Assembly (NCBI GenBank): GCA_033239125.1
Contig: BSWB01000005.1
Span: forward strand, 102,981,994-103,045,993
Length of the DNA stretch: 64,000 nt
Direction: 5' to 3'
Source of the DNA: Fagopyrum homotropicum
Taxonomy: Eukaryota; Streptophyta; Magnoliopsida; Caryophyllales; Polygonaceae
Shown here: one piece after another, positions 9,195 through 21,950 of the stretch
Layout of the letters: each line of letters begins with the position of its first letter
Numbering within the stretch: position 1 is the stretch's first letter
The notes under the pieces: generated by a model
What the model was told of the DNA's origin: nothing
Seen by the model: only the letters and a program-made list of their open reading frames with translations
Database searches by the model: none
Translations under genes and position numbers: made by a program

Positions 9195-10657
9195 TGTTCG
9201 CCCGAAAGCGTGCGTGCAAATAAGCTTTATATTTATAAAACTGAAATTAAAGCAAGCGAACCCGCAGTGTACGGATCGGCGTAGATTAACAAGTATTCCA
9301 GAGTATCGAACTCAGGGATTTGGTGAGTCAAATTTCAGTCTCAAGAAATCAAGCAAGTAAAAGTGTAAAGCTTTGCAAATATTAGGGAAAACAGCAACCC
9401 TAAAGATCCGGATATCAAATTATGGCAATCGATTCAAGATATTCTATAAGTATAAGGATAGAGTCGAGAATTGCAATGGTATACTAAAGCAAGGTAATGT
9501 ACGGTGAAGTTCCAAAACCTTATATCTCTAACCCAAAAGACTCTCTCTATAAAGGTTGTTGAGGCTGCAGTATAGAAAGGATCTAAGGACAAGAATTAAA
9601 CTCAGTATAGAAAGGATCTAAGGCCTATTCTTGAAATCCACGGCCGTGGATTTCAAGAACAGGCCGTGATTTAGGTTCGTCGATGAGTTTCTCACACTCT
9701 CAGGGTCCAATCTGTTTACGATCGATCTATCATCATCTAACCCACAACTATCAACCCTTCACCTTAGAATTGCTAAAGGGTTTTAGCCAACAATCATTGT
9801 CATTGATTCAATATTCAATTTAGAAAGAAAGAAATATGAAACCCTCGAAAACTCAATAAAAACTTAAAATCAATGTCAAATCCAAATAACAAAGCAATAT
9901 GTTCAAATGGATTCAGAATATGGATAAAGAATCCTCACTATAATCTCAGGTAAACAACGGAAAACGGTTGTCAATCGTTTCCGAAATCAAAATCTAAGAA
10001 ATCACCAAACTTCTGCCGCAAATAAGCTCGATCTTCAATTTTGGCCGTCGGCTTCGAAACTCTAAGCGGCGTCCAAAACAACCCTAAGCGAGGATAAGCA
10101 CGGGATAAACGCGGATCCCGAAAACTCCTTTCTCTACTCCTTTTATAGAGCGAGGAAGGGTTACGATAAAAGCCCATTAACTTTGATGACGTGGCAAGTA
10201 TGATACGTCATAATATTTGCCAAGATTACGGTCATGTAGAACTTTTCACGGCTGTAATTTAGAGCGTGGAACCAGATTACGGTGCCATATAATTTCCACG
10301 GCCGTGGATTATAGCGTGGACTTCAAATTTCCTTCTCTACGGCCGTAATTCAGGGCGTGGACTTGCTTTTCCTCTTTCTTTGCCTTTTTTTCGTGCAACC
10401 CTTATCCATGCTCTTCCTTAGCCTCACTAATGCATCTCCTTGTCCTCAAACATGATCAAATACTCCTTCTCTTCCATCATTTGCTCCGATTCAAGCTCTT
10501 ATTCACCTATAAACAAAACAAAGCTTGTGTAGATCTCTGTATCGACAAAATAGGTGAACAAGCTCATAATTGCTTTAAAACTATATCCATGTACACAATA
10601 ATGAGGGAAAAAAAACTAAAACAAGTGCCTAAAATATCGTCATATTTCATGCTAACA
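9195..10657 (-). repeat. 5' LTR of E3 (1463 bp)
   Basis: On the plus strand it runs from TGTTCGCC to CATGCTAACA. It is related to the E2 LTRs at 62270-63418 and 49822-50848. It contains a 32-bp perfect palindrome (9628-9659) and three further palindromic modules (about 10246, 10299, 10338). The bases after it, gtgtt, could be a target duplication, but the other end is not available. Confidence 0.8.
9628..9659. repeat. 32-bp perfect palindrome in E3 LTR
   Basis: Each half is TTCTTGAAATCCACGG and its complement with no spacer. E2's 3' LTR has a 36-bp palindrome at the same place with different but still matching arms. Confidence 0.85.
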
Positions 10658-10899
10658 GTGTTACAGTAATCGGTTTTAAAAACTCCCGTGCTTTAAGTGT
10701 TTTTCTTCCTTGTTGAAAGACAACGGGGAGAAATAATTTCATCTGAAATTTCGAGATTTCTGCATTCTGCATTTATGTTTTGTTTGATATCATTACATAT
10801 GCATCGCTAACTCTACAATGCAGGTACGATAATTGTGTTGTCTTCCATCAAGGAGGACACCTATCCTCAAGTGTAAGCCATAGAGGAATCTAAGGGTAT
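10658..10899. other. Unassigned sequence between LTR fragments
   Basis: Nothing is firmly recognised. A short stretch at about 10820-10875, preceded by an acceptor-like ACAATGCAG, could encode about 20 residues, but I see no frame of useful length. Confidence 0.3.
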
Positions 10900-12650
10900 A
10901 AAGCTCTCAACAAAGACTAGAATTTGGGCAAACTATAACCTATGTTTAAGGATAAAACATGATCGGACAAACACTAACAAATCTCGGATGTTTTTTACTC
11001 AGATCTCGGCCGAGATTCCTGGATCGATCCAAGATCAGCAACTACGTAGGTAAAATTCAACCTTCAGGATCTAACTTAAAGGGTCATTCTATCATCATTT
11101 AAACCACAACCATCAACTAGTCACCCTAGAATCTCAAGGGTTTTAGCAAACAATAGTCATATTTGAATGAAAGAAGTTAGGGCTCGTTTGGTACGATTCC
11201 CATGGAATCAGGAATCGGAATCGGAATGAGTCATACCAATACCTCGTGTTTGGTAAGGCTTGGAATTGGAATGAGAATGATTCCATAGAATGACTCATTC
11301 CAATGCTAGAGAAGTTGATTCCAGAAATAAAAGGTGGGGTATCCCATTCCAACATAAACTCATTTTAAATTTAAAACTACATTTATATATTTTTATTATA
11401 TATATATACTTGCTTATTTAGTTTCACAAAATAAAATAATATTTTTTTATTGCCCATCAATTAATTTAAATTATATAATTATTTTGTAGAAAAACAAGAT
11501 TTTGACAAAAAAAATTCACCTATAATACGAATAATTCATTCAAGATGTAATGTAATCGAAAAATGTTCGAAAATAATATAATTTGTTCAATTAGAAAAAA
11601 TATATTTGATAGCAAAAATATATTTCATAGAAGAAATATATATACCTATTTATTTGAGTTGACGATTGTTTAGCATTTAATCTTAAGTTTATCGTTAGTC
11701 TTCATTTTTCTAAAATGTAGTTTAAAAAATAACATATATTTACATTATAAACATTCACACATATATCATCAAATATGATATGCTTTCTCGTTTCATAACT
11801 CATATAAAATCAAAAATATGTGACAAAAATATTTCATTCCAACATCATACCAAACACCAAGTATTAGAAATTGATTATTCCAATTCCTGATTCCATTTCG
11901 ATTCCTGATTCCAACCCCATTCTTACAATCATACCAAATGAGCCCTTATATGATATCAAATAAGACATAAAACAATATAACCAATGAAAAACTAAGCAAA
12001 CAATCTTCAATTATCAAAATCAAATCCAAAGCAATAAAAGATTTGACCTTTTGTTCAAATAAGAAAACATCAAACTAAGTTTATCCTTCCAAGAATAACT
12101 CACAAAACTCCAATGCTAACTATGCAAATCTTCAATCCTTCGATGTTGTCCTTCCTTTTCTATCTTATGAACTGCTGCGGAATTCTCCTCGGAAAAGTAT
12201 CTAGAAAACCGTCCTCCAAAGTATCCGAGAAAGTATATCAGTCTCTCCTTAACCCATGCCGCCATCTCTATTTAATATTGAAATTAGGGTTTTTACTTTG
12301 GGTCGCGGAAAGTTTTTCGGAATAATCTCATAAGGGCCCGAAGAAAATCTCGGCCGATATAATATCTCTCCATCCGAAATTTCTCTTCTATTACGTACTT
12401 TCTTCTGCTCCTTGCTTCTGTTCCACTTGAATCTTCTTCCTTGTGATCCTTGATCTTCTTCCGCACCTTAGTGTACTCCATCATGCCCTCTCCTGGACTC
12501 CATGTATCGTTATGCTCCCTTTTGCTCCAAAATGCTCTATATTTCCTACAATTGCAATAAAACTTTGTGTAGACCTCAATTTCTGCAAAGTAGGTAAACT
12601 ATCAGCATAATCAATATGAATATATGTTTATGCATGCAAAACTAAGGATC
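10900..12650 (-). repeat. Old, diverged Athila-type LTR fragment with a nested MITE
   Basis: Similar in order to the E3 LTR: the stretch around 11085-11170 (ATCATCATTTAAACCACAACCATCAACTAG) and the segment near 12560-12600 (AACTTTGTGTAGACCTCA) have E3 counterparts. It carries CTCGGCCGAG-type words at about 11010 and 12345. Boundaries are approximate. The MITE at 11180-11945 splits it. Confidence 0.55.
11180..11945. mobile_element. Tourist-like (PIF/Harbinger) non-autonomous element, 766 bp
   Basis: The terminal inverted repeat is GGGCTCGTTTGGTACGATT on the left and GGGCTCATTTGGTATGATT (complement) on the right; further GGAATCAGGAATCG runs continue the repeat inward. It is flanked by TTA on both sides (11177-11179 and 11946-11948). 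The inside is AT-rich with no coding frame. Confidence 0.85.
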
Positions 12651-12654
12651 TTTG

Positions 12655-13032
12655 GTTAGTGAAAGTGGATAGTGAGACCTCCCCCGTGATCTATCCCATC
12701 GTAGAAACACCTTACCTTTGCAACCCCAGCCTTGTCCATAGTTCTATAGAAATCTTGAATCGAAACCACAAATTGACGCTATGATCTCTAGAATCTGCAT
12801 TCTCCTTTGAATGATATATCTTCGTTGATTTCTTCGCTTTGTTGTTTTGTTTGCAAGAATCTTATGTAGTGTACTAACCTGCTTGATTTCACCATAGTCC
12901 CTGTGATCGACCTTGGAATATATGTCTATACTACGATTGATTTGTACACTACGGGTTTGCTAATTTGATTTTATTCTTGGTATAAATTTAAAGCTATTTG
13001 TCTTCACATGCACACACGTTTTGGAGCGAACA
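12655..13032 (+). repeat. 3' end of an Athila LTR related to LTR-A
   Basis: It contains GTGAGACCTCCCCCGTGATCT (a decayed box), the typical TCCCTGTGATCGACC and ACTACGATTGATTTGTACACT stretches, and ends GAGCGAACA at 13032. The 5' part is missing. It abuts the CACTA transposase remnant. Confidence 0.65.
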
Positions 13033-13834
13033 AGTCTAAACCATTTAGGAAACTCGTTAAAATGAGTTGTTGCCACCAACTCTTCACTTGCATTAGGGTT
13101 CAAATGTTTTATGGTTCTGAGATGTTCATTGTAAAAAAAAAATGTGTTAGATATAACAAATAAGATTGCATTTTCCATATCTTTAATATATGGAAAACAA
13201 ATATGTAATTTGATTACTTACTTTAGATAGGGTGTGACTGCGTAAGTGTGGAACAACACCCACCGAGGAATTTGTGTCCGAGTAGCTTCCATCATAATGA
13301 AGCTCTTCCCTTTTTTGTCATCGTCATCTTTCCTTCTAGGAGGTCTTCTTTTCTTGCTCTCCATATCTTTGAGATATTGAGCGCAGAAGTTAATGCACTC
13401 TTCCATCAAATACCCTTTTGCTATTGATACTTCTGGACGTGCACTTTGTCTTACATAGTTCTTCAAAGTAAGCAAAAACCTTTCTATAGGGTACATCCAA
13501 CGGAACTGAATTGCCCCACCAAGTAAATCTTCTTCAACTAGATGAATCGGTAAATACTCCATAATGTCAAAAAACTATGGTGGAAATATTTTCTCAAGAT
13601 CGCAAAGAGTTAAAATGATGTCGACTTTTGCCTTCTCCAAGTCAGCAACATTATTGATTTTCTAGCATAACACTATGAAGAGCTTTCCTAAATCAATTAG
13701 CCCCAAAACAACCTTCTTTGACATGGAACTCCGTACACATAATGGAATCAGTTGTTGTAGAAGGATATGATAGTCATGGCTTTTTAGACCTCCAATGGAA
13801 CGGTCTTTCAAATTAGCCCTTCTAGCAATACTAG
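13033..13834 (-). pseudogene. CACTA transposase (TNP2-type), C-terminal piece with DUF4218-like region
   Basis: TNP2 transposases cut and move CACTA elements. This piece carries GLKSHDYHILLQQ near the LTR junction, LTLCDLEKIFPP, and then QFRWMYPIERFL and SIAKGYLMEECINFC, typical of DUF4218. At least two in-frame stops occur before 13562. A likely donor (GTAAGT, at 13221-13216 in reverse) ends this exon. A further coding stretch (13178-13035) has HLNPNASEEL and EFPKWF, as in known TNP2 C-termini. The gene is cut at 13033 by an LTR. Confidence 0.8.
13830..13834. repeat. Target-site duplication ACTAG, left copy
   Basis: Identical to 26785-26789 at the far end of the solo Tekay-type LTR. Confidence 0.9.
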
Positions 13835-16426
13835 TGTAATATCCGGAATTTTATTTCCGATTATTTTTCGAGTCAAACCAGATTTCAATCGGTTGACCTT
13901 ATCTCATTTTACCTTGTGTTGCACACTATCACAAATTCTATCATTTTATGTAAGCTTTAATCTACATAAAATGATGATATACCACCAAAGCCTAACTTTT
14001 GTAACCACTAATTCATGTCTTTTGACAAGACCATGGCAAGGCCAAGACGAGACCATGGAAAGGCCAAGATGAGACCATGACAAGACCAAGATGAAGCCAT
14101 GATAACATCTCGACAAAGCCATGACATACTCTTGACAAAGCCATGCAACTTTCAGCCCACATTTTCTCTTGCTTCAGCCCACCTTCCTTCCCTTTCTTAC
14201 ACGCCCAACCAACAACCTCTTCAGCCCGTGCAACATCTCCTCTCCAGCCCAGGAAGACACAGCCCATGAAGACAATCAACCCAGGAGATCAGCCGTTCCA
14301 CGATCTTGCAAACAACTGCTCCTTCTCTCTCCTTTCTCAGTTGTTGCCTCAATTAATGGAGCAGCTCCTCACCTTCCTTCTATGTGCCAAAAGATAGCAT
14401 GTTGCGTAGCATCTCTTGATCTTCCGCCTAGCATCACGCCTCACTCCGGATCTTCTTTCCCTTTAAGCAGCACACACCCAAGGATCCCACAAGTACGTCC
14501 TCCTGCCATATCCAGGTTCATCGAGTGCAGTAGCCTCATTCACTGCGTGCAAAAGACCTCCAGACAGCAACCCTTGCTTTGAGCCGAAAAGAACAGCAAC
14601 CCTTTGTGCCTAGCAACCAGGAGTGACGAGCCACACCCACATGATTTCCCTCAGCAGCTACAAGGACCGCTTCTAAGGATTGTCACATGGCGACCAAGCA
14701 GACCGGCGGATCTCTTTCTGCATCCTCATCTGGAACGAACAGCAGCAGCCTCCCTTCTTGCACAACTGGAGCCCTGTCTTTCCTACTGCATCATCCTCTG
14801 CAGGCAAGCAATTACCAAACCAACAACAGGGGTTAAGCAAGCCGTAGGCTCCAATGGTCGAACCCTAGAATCGAGTAAGACCCATACCTCTTTTGGTTAC
14901 CTTTCCCTCCAACATATGAGCTAATAGATGCTAGAAAATTTGTCCTAAAATCACTCAGTTCAAGCAGGGAGAAACAGTTAAATTGTTTTACTGTTTTTGA
15001 ATTTTCAAAATTATGTCGAGTACCCGACTTCAAGGCCAGATTTAGGTATGTAATACTCCTCCTTTTTGGCTGAATTTTAATATGATGTAGTTGGAACATT
15101 GTTGTAAAACATATCAAATTTTAGGAAGATCCATCGAGTATTTTAGGAGTTATGATTTTTCAAAGATGGTACATTGAACAGTTTTTCTGTTGTTGTTGAA
15201 AATTTCCAAGTGTTGGGAAAAAACTGTGTTATAGTAGTTTGGGATCTACATTGGAACAGGTTAGGTTATCCTGTTGAACATGAAACTTTGATGGATTATA
15301 GTTCATATACTTTAGTTTATCTTGTCAAGTTTTGAGGATGATCCAACGGTTAGTTCGGACTTATGATGTTCCGAAGTAGGGTAGTAACGCAGTTTTTGGG
15401 AAAAGAAGTGATTATTTGACTAAGTATGGAATTTCTGGATTTTGGAACCATCTTTGGAGAGTTGTGTAGGAGTTGTGGTTGGGTAGTTTTGGGAATCCTT
15501 TGCTTCTATGAGTAGAGTGCATATCATAGAAGACCTAGAATATTTTTGAGAAATTTTTATACTTTTATTCGAGCTTCATATCTTAAGCCAAAGTTGGACC
15601 CTAGTGACTTTGCTTGAAAGTCAAGAATTTTGGTAATCTTCTAGTTTCTACCTAAAGTTCCTCTTGAGAGTTAGATTGTGGTTTTAGGTTTTAAAGTAGA
15701 GTTTGAAACTATGTTATAGAATTTTTTAGAGTTTCGGGATCAGGGGTAAAATGTCATTTACTCTTATGAGGGTATTTTAGTATATTTTCTTAATCGATTT
15801 GAGTATCTTAGAAGTTGAAAACTTTTAAGAAAGTGGGATACATTATTGATCCACTTGCCTTTTATAACAGGTGGTTGAGTTTCTACAGTTACAGACCGAG
15901 TTGAGATATAGAGAGTCGAGATCTGATTCAGGTAAGTCCTTTGGGCTTACTTAGCTTCTGGATATGAATGTGAATAATGATAGTGGTGTTTGAATGATGT
16001 GTTTATAGTTGTACTTATTATTAATTATCGACTGACCTACACATTTGGCCTAAGAGTAACGGGTGGTGGCATTCTACTCAGTTAGCCCGAGGGCGCTGGG
16101 GGTTTCTTTAGGGACTAGTCCATACTTGGTTTGTGGGGATGCTACCGGTGGAGGTGTGCCAAACCATCACCAGTTGGATAAGGAATGGAGGCGAGAAATC
16201 TTAATATATCTCGTGCCACAACTTTAAAAATGGAATAAAGTGAATCACCTAAGTTGTCAAATAATAACCGGTTTGTGTGCGAGCATGATGATTGTTTTAT
16301 TTTTCCTAAGTTGTGCTTGTGCTATTTTTATTCTACTTATATTTGGATTGTTAGCTAACGGTTTATCCGTGTTGTAGATTTTGTAGAGATAGACAGTTGC
16401 AGAGAGATCCGGGGTGGATGATCAGC

Positions 16427-18760
16427 TGTAATATCCGGAATTTTTATTCCGTTTAATTTCGTATCAAACCGGGTTTCGATCCGTTGGTCTTTCTCTGTCT
16501 ACCTAGTCGTATACACTATCTCAAATTTTATCATTTTATGTAACCTCACTTCACATAAAATGATAGAATTTTAGATTAAACCCTAATCTATCAAACCCTA
16601 GTTTTTATCATGACATGTCCGTGACAAAGTCATGACGTCCTTTTGACGAAACCATGACGAGAATTGACGAGACCAAGACGAGATCAGGACAAGGCCATGC
16701 ATGGGCGTGGCAAGGCAATGACAAGTTTTGACAAGGCCTTGACAACATCAGCTCACTCTTATTTATTACCTTGTTTCAGCCTATTGTTTTCTTATTTGTA
16801 TTCAATTGTCCATCCCTTTGCATTTTTCCCTTGCTGGCGGATTGGAGCAGCCCAGGAAGCCTAGCCAGAAGCAGCCCAATTCACTCTTCAACGTGTGCTG
16901 TCCAGGAAGTGTAGTAGCCTTGAAGTGAGGCAAGAACCGTCAGCTCCCTCTCTCCCCATCTTCATGTAAGGGCCGGATTTCACGCTGATCTTCCTCCCTT
17001 CTTTCAGTCCAGCCTGCCATTAGTCCAGATTCACGCAAGCCTCTCCTTCCTCCTCAGCCAGATCGTGTTCCTCATTCACACCAGCAGATTGAGTGCCTTC
17101 CCCTACCACGCTCACACCTACGCTCTCACCTTGGCCCTTCTACAACTCATCCGACGACAGTAGTGTTTTGTGCACCAGGAGTAGAGGTAACCAGGGGGAG
17201 GGCCGTCTGCTGCTCACCTCCAGACGCCACCATTACACCAAGAACTGGCAGAAGAACTCCTTAGCCAGTTGTGAGCCCTCTTATCCCTTCGTTCTTATCT
17301 CTTCTGCCTCAGTAAAGTGAGAGTGTGGTTGGATGGTGTTTAATGTATCATCCTCTGTGCAGTCCCCTTCAAGCCATCACTCTTCTGAAATCGATCAAAG
17401 GTGCCTCTGTCCAGTAGTTGCTGAAGGAGGTAAGCCCCTTCTCTCTTCTGCAGTTCAGTCCTTGTCTTATGGACGTAAGCAGGCATGTGTTTGCATAGGT
17501 TTTAAAATGGTTTTGTAGAAGTGATGGTTGGACAGTTTTCAGAAATTCTTGCTTCTATGAGTAGATTTCATATCATAGATGATCTAGAGAATTATTTCAG
17601 AATTTTTATAAATTTATTCGAGCTTCATATTTGGAGCCAAAGTTGGATCCTAGTGACTTTTTAGAAAATAGAAAAATGTGTAGTTTTCTAGTTTATACCC
17701 AAACTCATCCTTAAGAGTTAGAATATGGCATTTTAGTCTCAAATAAGAGTTTAAGCATAAATTATGAGATTTTTGGGAGTTTCAGGACCAAGGGTAAAAT
17801 AGTCATTTTACCTTAAATTAGTACTGTATTAATTTCTGTTCTAATAGGATCTCATATCTTAGAAGTCTTAGACTTCTAAATACCTAGCAAATGTGTTGAC
17901 GCACTTACCTCCTTTGACAGGCCACTGAGTTTCTACAGTTACAGATCGAGTTGTGGTTAAGAGAGTCGAGATCTGATTCTGGTAAGTCCTTGGGGCTTAC
18001 TTAGCTAGCTTTCAGATATGAGTGTGTATGATGATAGTGGTGTTTGAATGATGTGTGTAATAATGTATTTCATTGTAACCATCGACCGACCTACATATCT
18101 AGCCTAAGAGTAACGGGCGGTGGCATTCTGCTCAGTTACCCCGAGGGCACTGGGGGTTTCTTTCGGGACTAGTCCATACTTGGTTTGCGGGGACGCCACC
18201 GGCGGAGGTGTGCCAAACCATCACCAGTTGGATAAGGAACGGAGGCGAGAATCTTAAGATTTCTCGTGCCACAACTTTTAAAACGGGATGAAGTGAATCA
18301 CCTAAGTTATCAGATAATAACCGGATTGTGTGCCAACATGTTGAGTGTTTATATTTTCTTTTTGTGTGTTTGTGCTATTTATCTTTCTGCTTATATTTGA
18401 TTAGTTAGCTAACTGTTTTATCGTTGTTTAGACTTGCCACAGGTTAGAGCAGATGCTGAGTGATATGGATGGTAGTGGTCAGCCGGGGTGTCGTACTCCT
18501 TAGGATGGGTTGTAGTTTCCTTTTATTATCGGTCTTTCAGTTATGACTTTTCCTTTTTCTCAAATTGTGAGACGTTACTTTCCGGATGTTAGTATTCTGG
18601 TCACATTCATGACTTTGTTAAAGCATACTTTATGATTTTTGATTTTTCCTTATCTGTGCCTTGTTGTAAGATCTAGTTAAGTTGTTGTCTAACTAAGTTC
18701 AGGACCCACTATGAGGTCCTAACCAGCAGCTCCCCGAGTTTTGAAACTTGAGGTGTTACA
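16427..18760 (+). repeat. 5' LTR of Tekay element (2334 bp)
   Basis: TGTAATATCC...GGTGTTACA. Compared with the 3' LTR it lacks about 400 bp (equivalent to about 24885-25285) but has about 585 bp (16757-17340) missing there. Degenerate GACAAGACCATGACGAG repeats lie at 16612-16750. Confidence 0.9.
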
Positions 18761-18763
18761 ACA

Positions 18764-18781
18764 TGGTATCAGAGCTCTAGG
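18764..18781 (+). other. Primer-binding site, initiator tRNA-Met (Tekay)
   Basis: TGGTATCAGAGC is complementary to the 3' end of plant initiator tRNA-Met; the last bases diverge. It lies 3 nt after the LTR. Confidence 0.9.
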
Positions 18782-19027
18782 TTGGCAACAATGGCGTTTG
18801 AAATCTTATAAAAGGTCAAATAAGTAAATAAGAAAAACCCGAAAGGGGTCTGAGTTTTCCAAAGGAATTTTGGTTTTCAAAATGCATGCATAGTCGGGTT
18901 GGGATAGAAAGTACGAACGACCATCCCTACCTCCGCGGATCTCGGCATTCTTAGTTTGATCACTTTAGAAATTACTACTTTTGGCCGATTAGCTAGATTA
19001 TAACTGTAGTTGTTATCACTCGTGCAG

Positions 19028-20440
19028 ATGGCACGTACTAGGGCTACACCAACTATTGGTCGAGGTAGAGGTTGTCCACCTCTTCCTCCAGCTAGACAGG
19101 ATAGGGGTGATAGGACTTCTACTGTTAGAGGTCGTGGCCGTGGAGGTAGACCTCCACTGGCGAGAGGTCGAGGACGAGCTCCTCGAGAGGATCCACCCGC
19201 AGCGAGCATGCCAGATGCTGCAGTGGAAGAGGTAGCTAAGAGTATGGTTCCCGAGGTCGGGAATGAGACCGCTGCTAGGTCTGGAGCACAGGGAGCACAT
19301 TTGACTAAGTCAAGACGCGTTTCTATAGAGGCATCGGAGTACAAAGAGTACAAAGCATACGTCCAGCGTATGGAGGAGGCTGCTAGGACAAAGAGACTTG
19401 CCCAGGTACCACCAGTACCGGCTAGGTCAATTCAGGTGACACTGAGAGTGACTCAGGCACCGGTTGTGCCTGAGAGGAGAGTTGAGGCTGATAGAGCTCT
19501 TGCTGGGTCTAGAGCCTTGAGGCCGGATGAGTGGTTGAAGGCTTTCAACACCTTGAAAATTCCCTCATTCAATGGAGAGATATGGTTGGAAGTGGAGCAT
19601 TGGATAGGGCACGTAGAGACTGCACTAGAGGCGATACGTTACCCAGAGGATAGACAGGTGAAGGTTAGTACAAACCTTGTTCACGGAGGAGGCTCATTCC
19701 TGGTGGCGGACCATTCATAGCCTAGTCACTAGTTGGGAGCAGATGAGGAGCAGTATTAGAGAGAGGTACTGCCCTGCCTCGTTAAGGAGAGAGAAGTTTT
19801 AAGACTTCATTGAGGCGGGATTTGAGGACATTCCGGTTACTGAGGCAGTCAAGAAATTTCAGAAGGAGTTGACCCTACTTGGACCAGCTGCACCTCCTGA
19901 TGAGCAGCATGTGTACCTCTTTTCCCAAAGATTGAGAGAGAGCACTCGTTCTTATCTTGCAGGATTTCGTTGCGAGTCTCTATCAGACTATCAGGATAGG
20001 GCTTCTGCATATGAGAGGGAAAGGCCAGTTCCGAGGAGAGTTGTTTAGTCTGGTGGGCCGGATAAGCGGTAGAGGACAGGTTATGCTAGTGGTGGTACAA
20101 CTGTATCGGGGTTTGGACGAGGGCAAACTCAGGGGAGACCGAGCTATCACACTACAGTCCAGACTTTGGGTAGAGAGCGGCAATGTTTTAACTGCGGCAG
20201 TCGTGATCATCTCAGGCTAGACTGTAAGAGGCCACCTACTACCTGCTTCACTTATGGGAAGTCGGGACACAGGTCTACTTTCTGCCATCAGGGCAGAGCT
20301 CTGTCACAACATGATTCTTCCCTTACAGGTGCTGAGAGGAGTAGATAGAGACCTCCTCAGTACCGAGCGTCGAGTCAACAGCAGCAGTACTGGGCTCCAG
20401 GACACCCTGCTTCACACAGTACTGCACAGATATTAGGCCG
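19028..20440 (+). pseudogene. gag: gag of Tekay element, frameshifted
   Basis: The start MARTRATPTIGRGRG at 19028 opens an Arg/Gly-rich tail. LKIPSFNGE and VEHWIGHVETALEAIRYPEDRQVK (about 19546-19660) are capsid signatures of chromovirus gag. The frame breaks near 19700, and a stop occurs at about 19798. The zinc-knuckle region near 20185 reads CFNCGSRDHLRLDC (intact CCHC) and then CFTYGKSGHRSTFC, where the second Cys is Tyr. The protein would have packaged RNA in particles; it is no longer translatable in one piece. Confidence 0.85.
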
Positions 20441-20489
20441 GGGCAGGGGATGTGGTGGTACTACTGATACGAGAGGAGCTCCGTCGAGA

Positions 20490-21090
20490 GTGTTTGAGCT
20501 TAGGAGTGCTGATCAGCTAGCAACACCGGCGACCACAGGTACTATCTGGATTCCTGATTTACCTGTGCGAGTTTTGTTTGATACGGGTGCTACGCATTCC
20601 TTTATATCAGATGCATGCGTAGATAGGTTATCCTTAGCTACGTTAGAGGGAGTACCTTTTATAGTTGGGTTACTTGATGGGGGTAAGATTAGAGGATCCC
20701 GAGAGATTCATGACTGTCCTATTCATATGGGAGATCGGGATTGGCTGGCAGATTTCCTAGTCATCCCCTTAGCACATGAGGACGTGATCTTAGGGATAGA
20801 TTGGATGATGAGACATGGAGCGGTCTTAGACATTGGCAGGAGGACTGTGATTGTCGCCACTGAGGAGGGTCACAAAGTGATATTTCGAGGTTGGGATCTC
20901 AGAAAGTCCGGCTTATTTATCAGCGCAGTGAGAGCAGCGAGATCGATAGCACTGGGTTGTGAGGCCTTCTGGTGTTACGCCATGAAGGAACGCAAGAGCT
21001 TGACAGTAGAGGAGATACCTGTTGCATGCGAGTTTGCAGAGGTATTAAGTGACAACCTGCCAGGGTTACGGGTTACCCCCACAAAGGACT
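20490..21090 (+). pseudogene. pro: Protease region of Tekay element
   Basis: The aspartic protease active site VLFDTGATHSFIS (about 20570) and VILGIDWMMRHGAVLD (about 20800) are intact. The frame is lost at 21062-21078 by a tandem copy of GGGTTAC (7 bp) just before RT; removing one copy would rejoin the usual LPGLPP boundary. Confidence 0.85.
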
Positions 21091-21950
21091 GTTGATTTTA
21101 GCATTGAGTTAGAGCTAGGCACGAGACCGGTCTCGAAGGCCCCGTATCGCATGAAACCGATAGAGCTGCTTGAGTTGTAGTAGCAGTTAGAGGAGTTAGC
21201 AGAGAAGAGCTTCATACGTCCTAGTGTTTCTCCTTGGGGAGCACCGGTGTTGTTTGTGAGGAAGAAGGATGGATCGATGAGGCTATGCATCGATTACAGA
21301 GAGTTGAACAAGGACACTATCAAGAACAAGTATCCACTGCCTCGTATAGATGATCTGTTGGACTAGTTGCATGGAGCGTCAGTGTTTTCGAGGATAGACT
21401 TAAGGTCGGGTTATCACCAGCTGAGAGTAAGGGACCAGGACATACCTAAGACGGCATTCCAGACTAGGTATCGCCACTATGAGTTTGTAGTGATGCCATT
21501 CGGGCTCACTAATGCACCAGCGGTATTTATGAAGTTAATGAACGAGGTTTTCATCGACTTCTTAGCCCAGTTTGTAGTGGTCTTCATTGACGATATCCTA
21601 CTTTACTCTAGGAGTCGAGAGGAGCATGTCGGGCACTTGAGGACAGTGTTACAGATTCTGCAGGATAGCCAGCTTTATGCTAAGCTATCCAAGTGCGAGT
21701 TTTGGATGTCAGAGGTGGCCTTCCTAGGCCATGTAGTGACTGCGGAGGGGATTAAGGTCGATCCGGCGAAGATTGAGTCAGTGTCTTCTTGGCAACCTCC
21801 GAAGAATGTCAAGGAGGTTCGCAGCTTTCTCGGTTTGGAATGTTACTACCGCCGGTTTGTGGAAGGGTTTTCCCTAATTGCCCCACCACTTGCCTGTCTT
21901 CTAAGGAAGACTACTCGGTTCGTTTGATCTGAGCCGTGTCAGTAGAGTTT
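21091..21950 (+). pseudogene. Reverse transcriptase of Tekay element
   Basis: RT motifs are present in order: WGAPVLFVRKKDGSMRLCIDYRELN, FSRIDLRSGYHQL, MPFGLTNAP, VFIDDILLYS (the catalytic DD pair is kept), LGHVV and RSFLGLECYYRRF. In-frame stops occur at 21178-21183 (two TAG), 21364 (TAG in LD-LHGA) and near 21940. Copying DNA from RNA is its role; this copy cannot make a full enzyme. Confidence 0.9.

Larger units (their letters stand above)
7140..10657 (-). mobile_element. E3: 5' part of a minus-strand Athila element (gag, PBS, LTR)
   Basis: Read right to left: LTR (10657-9195), tRNA-Asp PBS (9188-9171), leader, gag (9067-7140). The gag is cut at 7140 in a conserved codon run (IVGMP) by the 3' LTR of copy B. 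The rest of E3 would lie left of the window or is lost. Confidence 0.8.

Noticed and set aside
14143..14924. Several plus-strand open frames of 80-137 codons
   Set aside because: They lie inside the solo Tekay-type LTR, have no recognisable domain and biased composition; treated as chance.
17093..17518. Short open frames in the Tekay 5' LTR
   Set aside because: Within LTR sequence, no similarity recognised, not kept in the 3' LTR.
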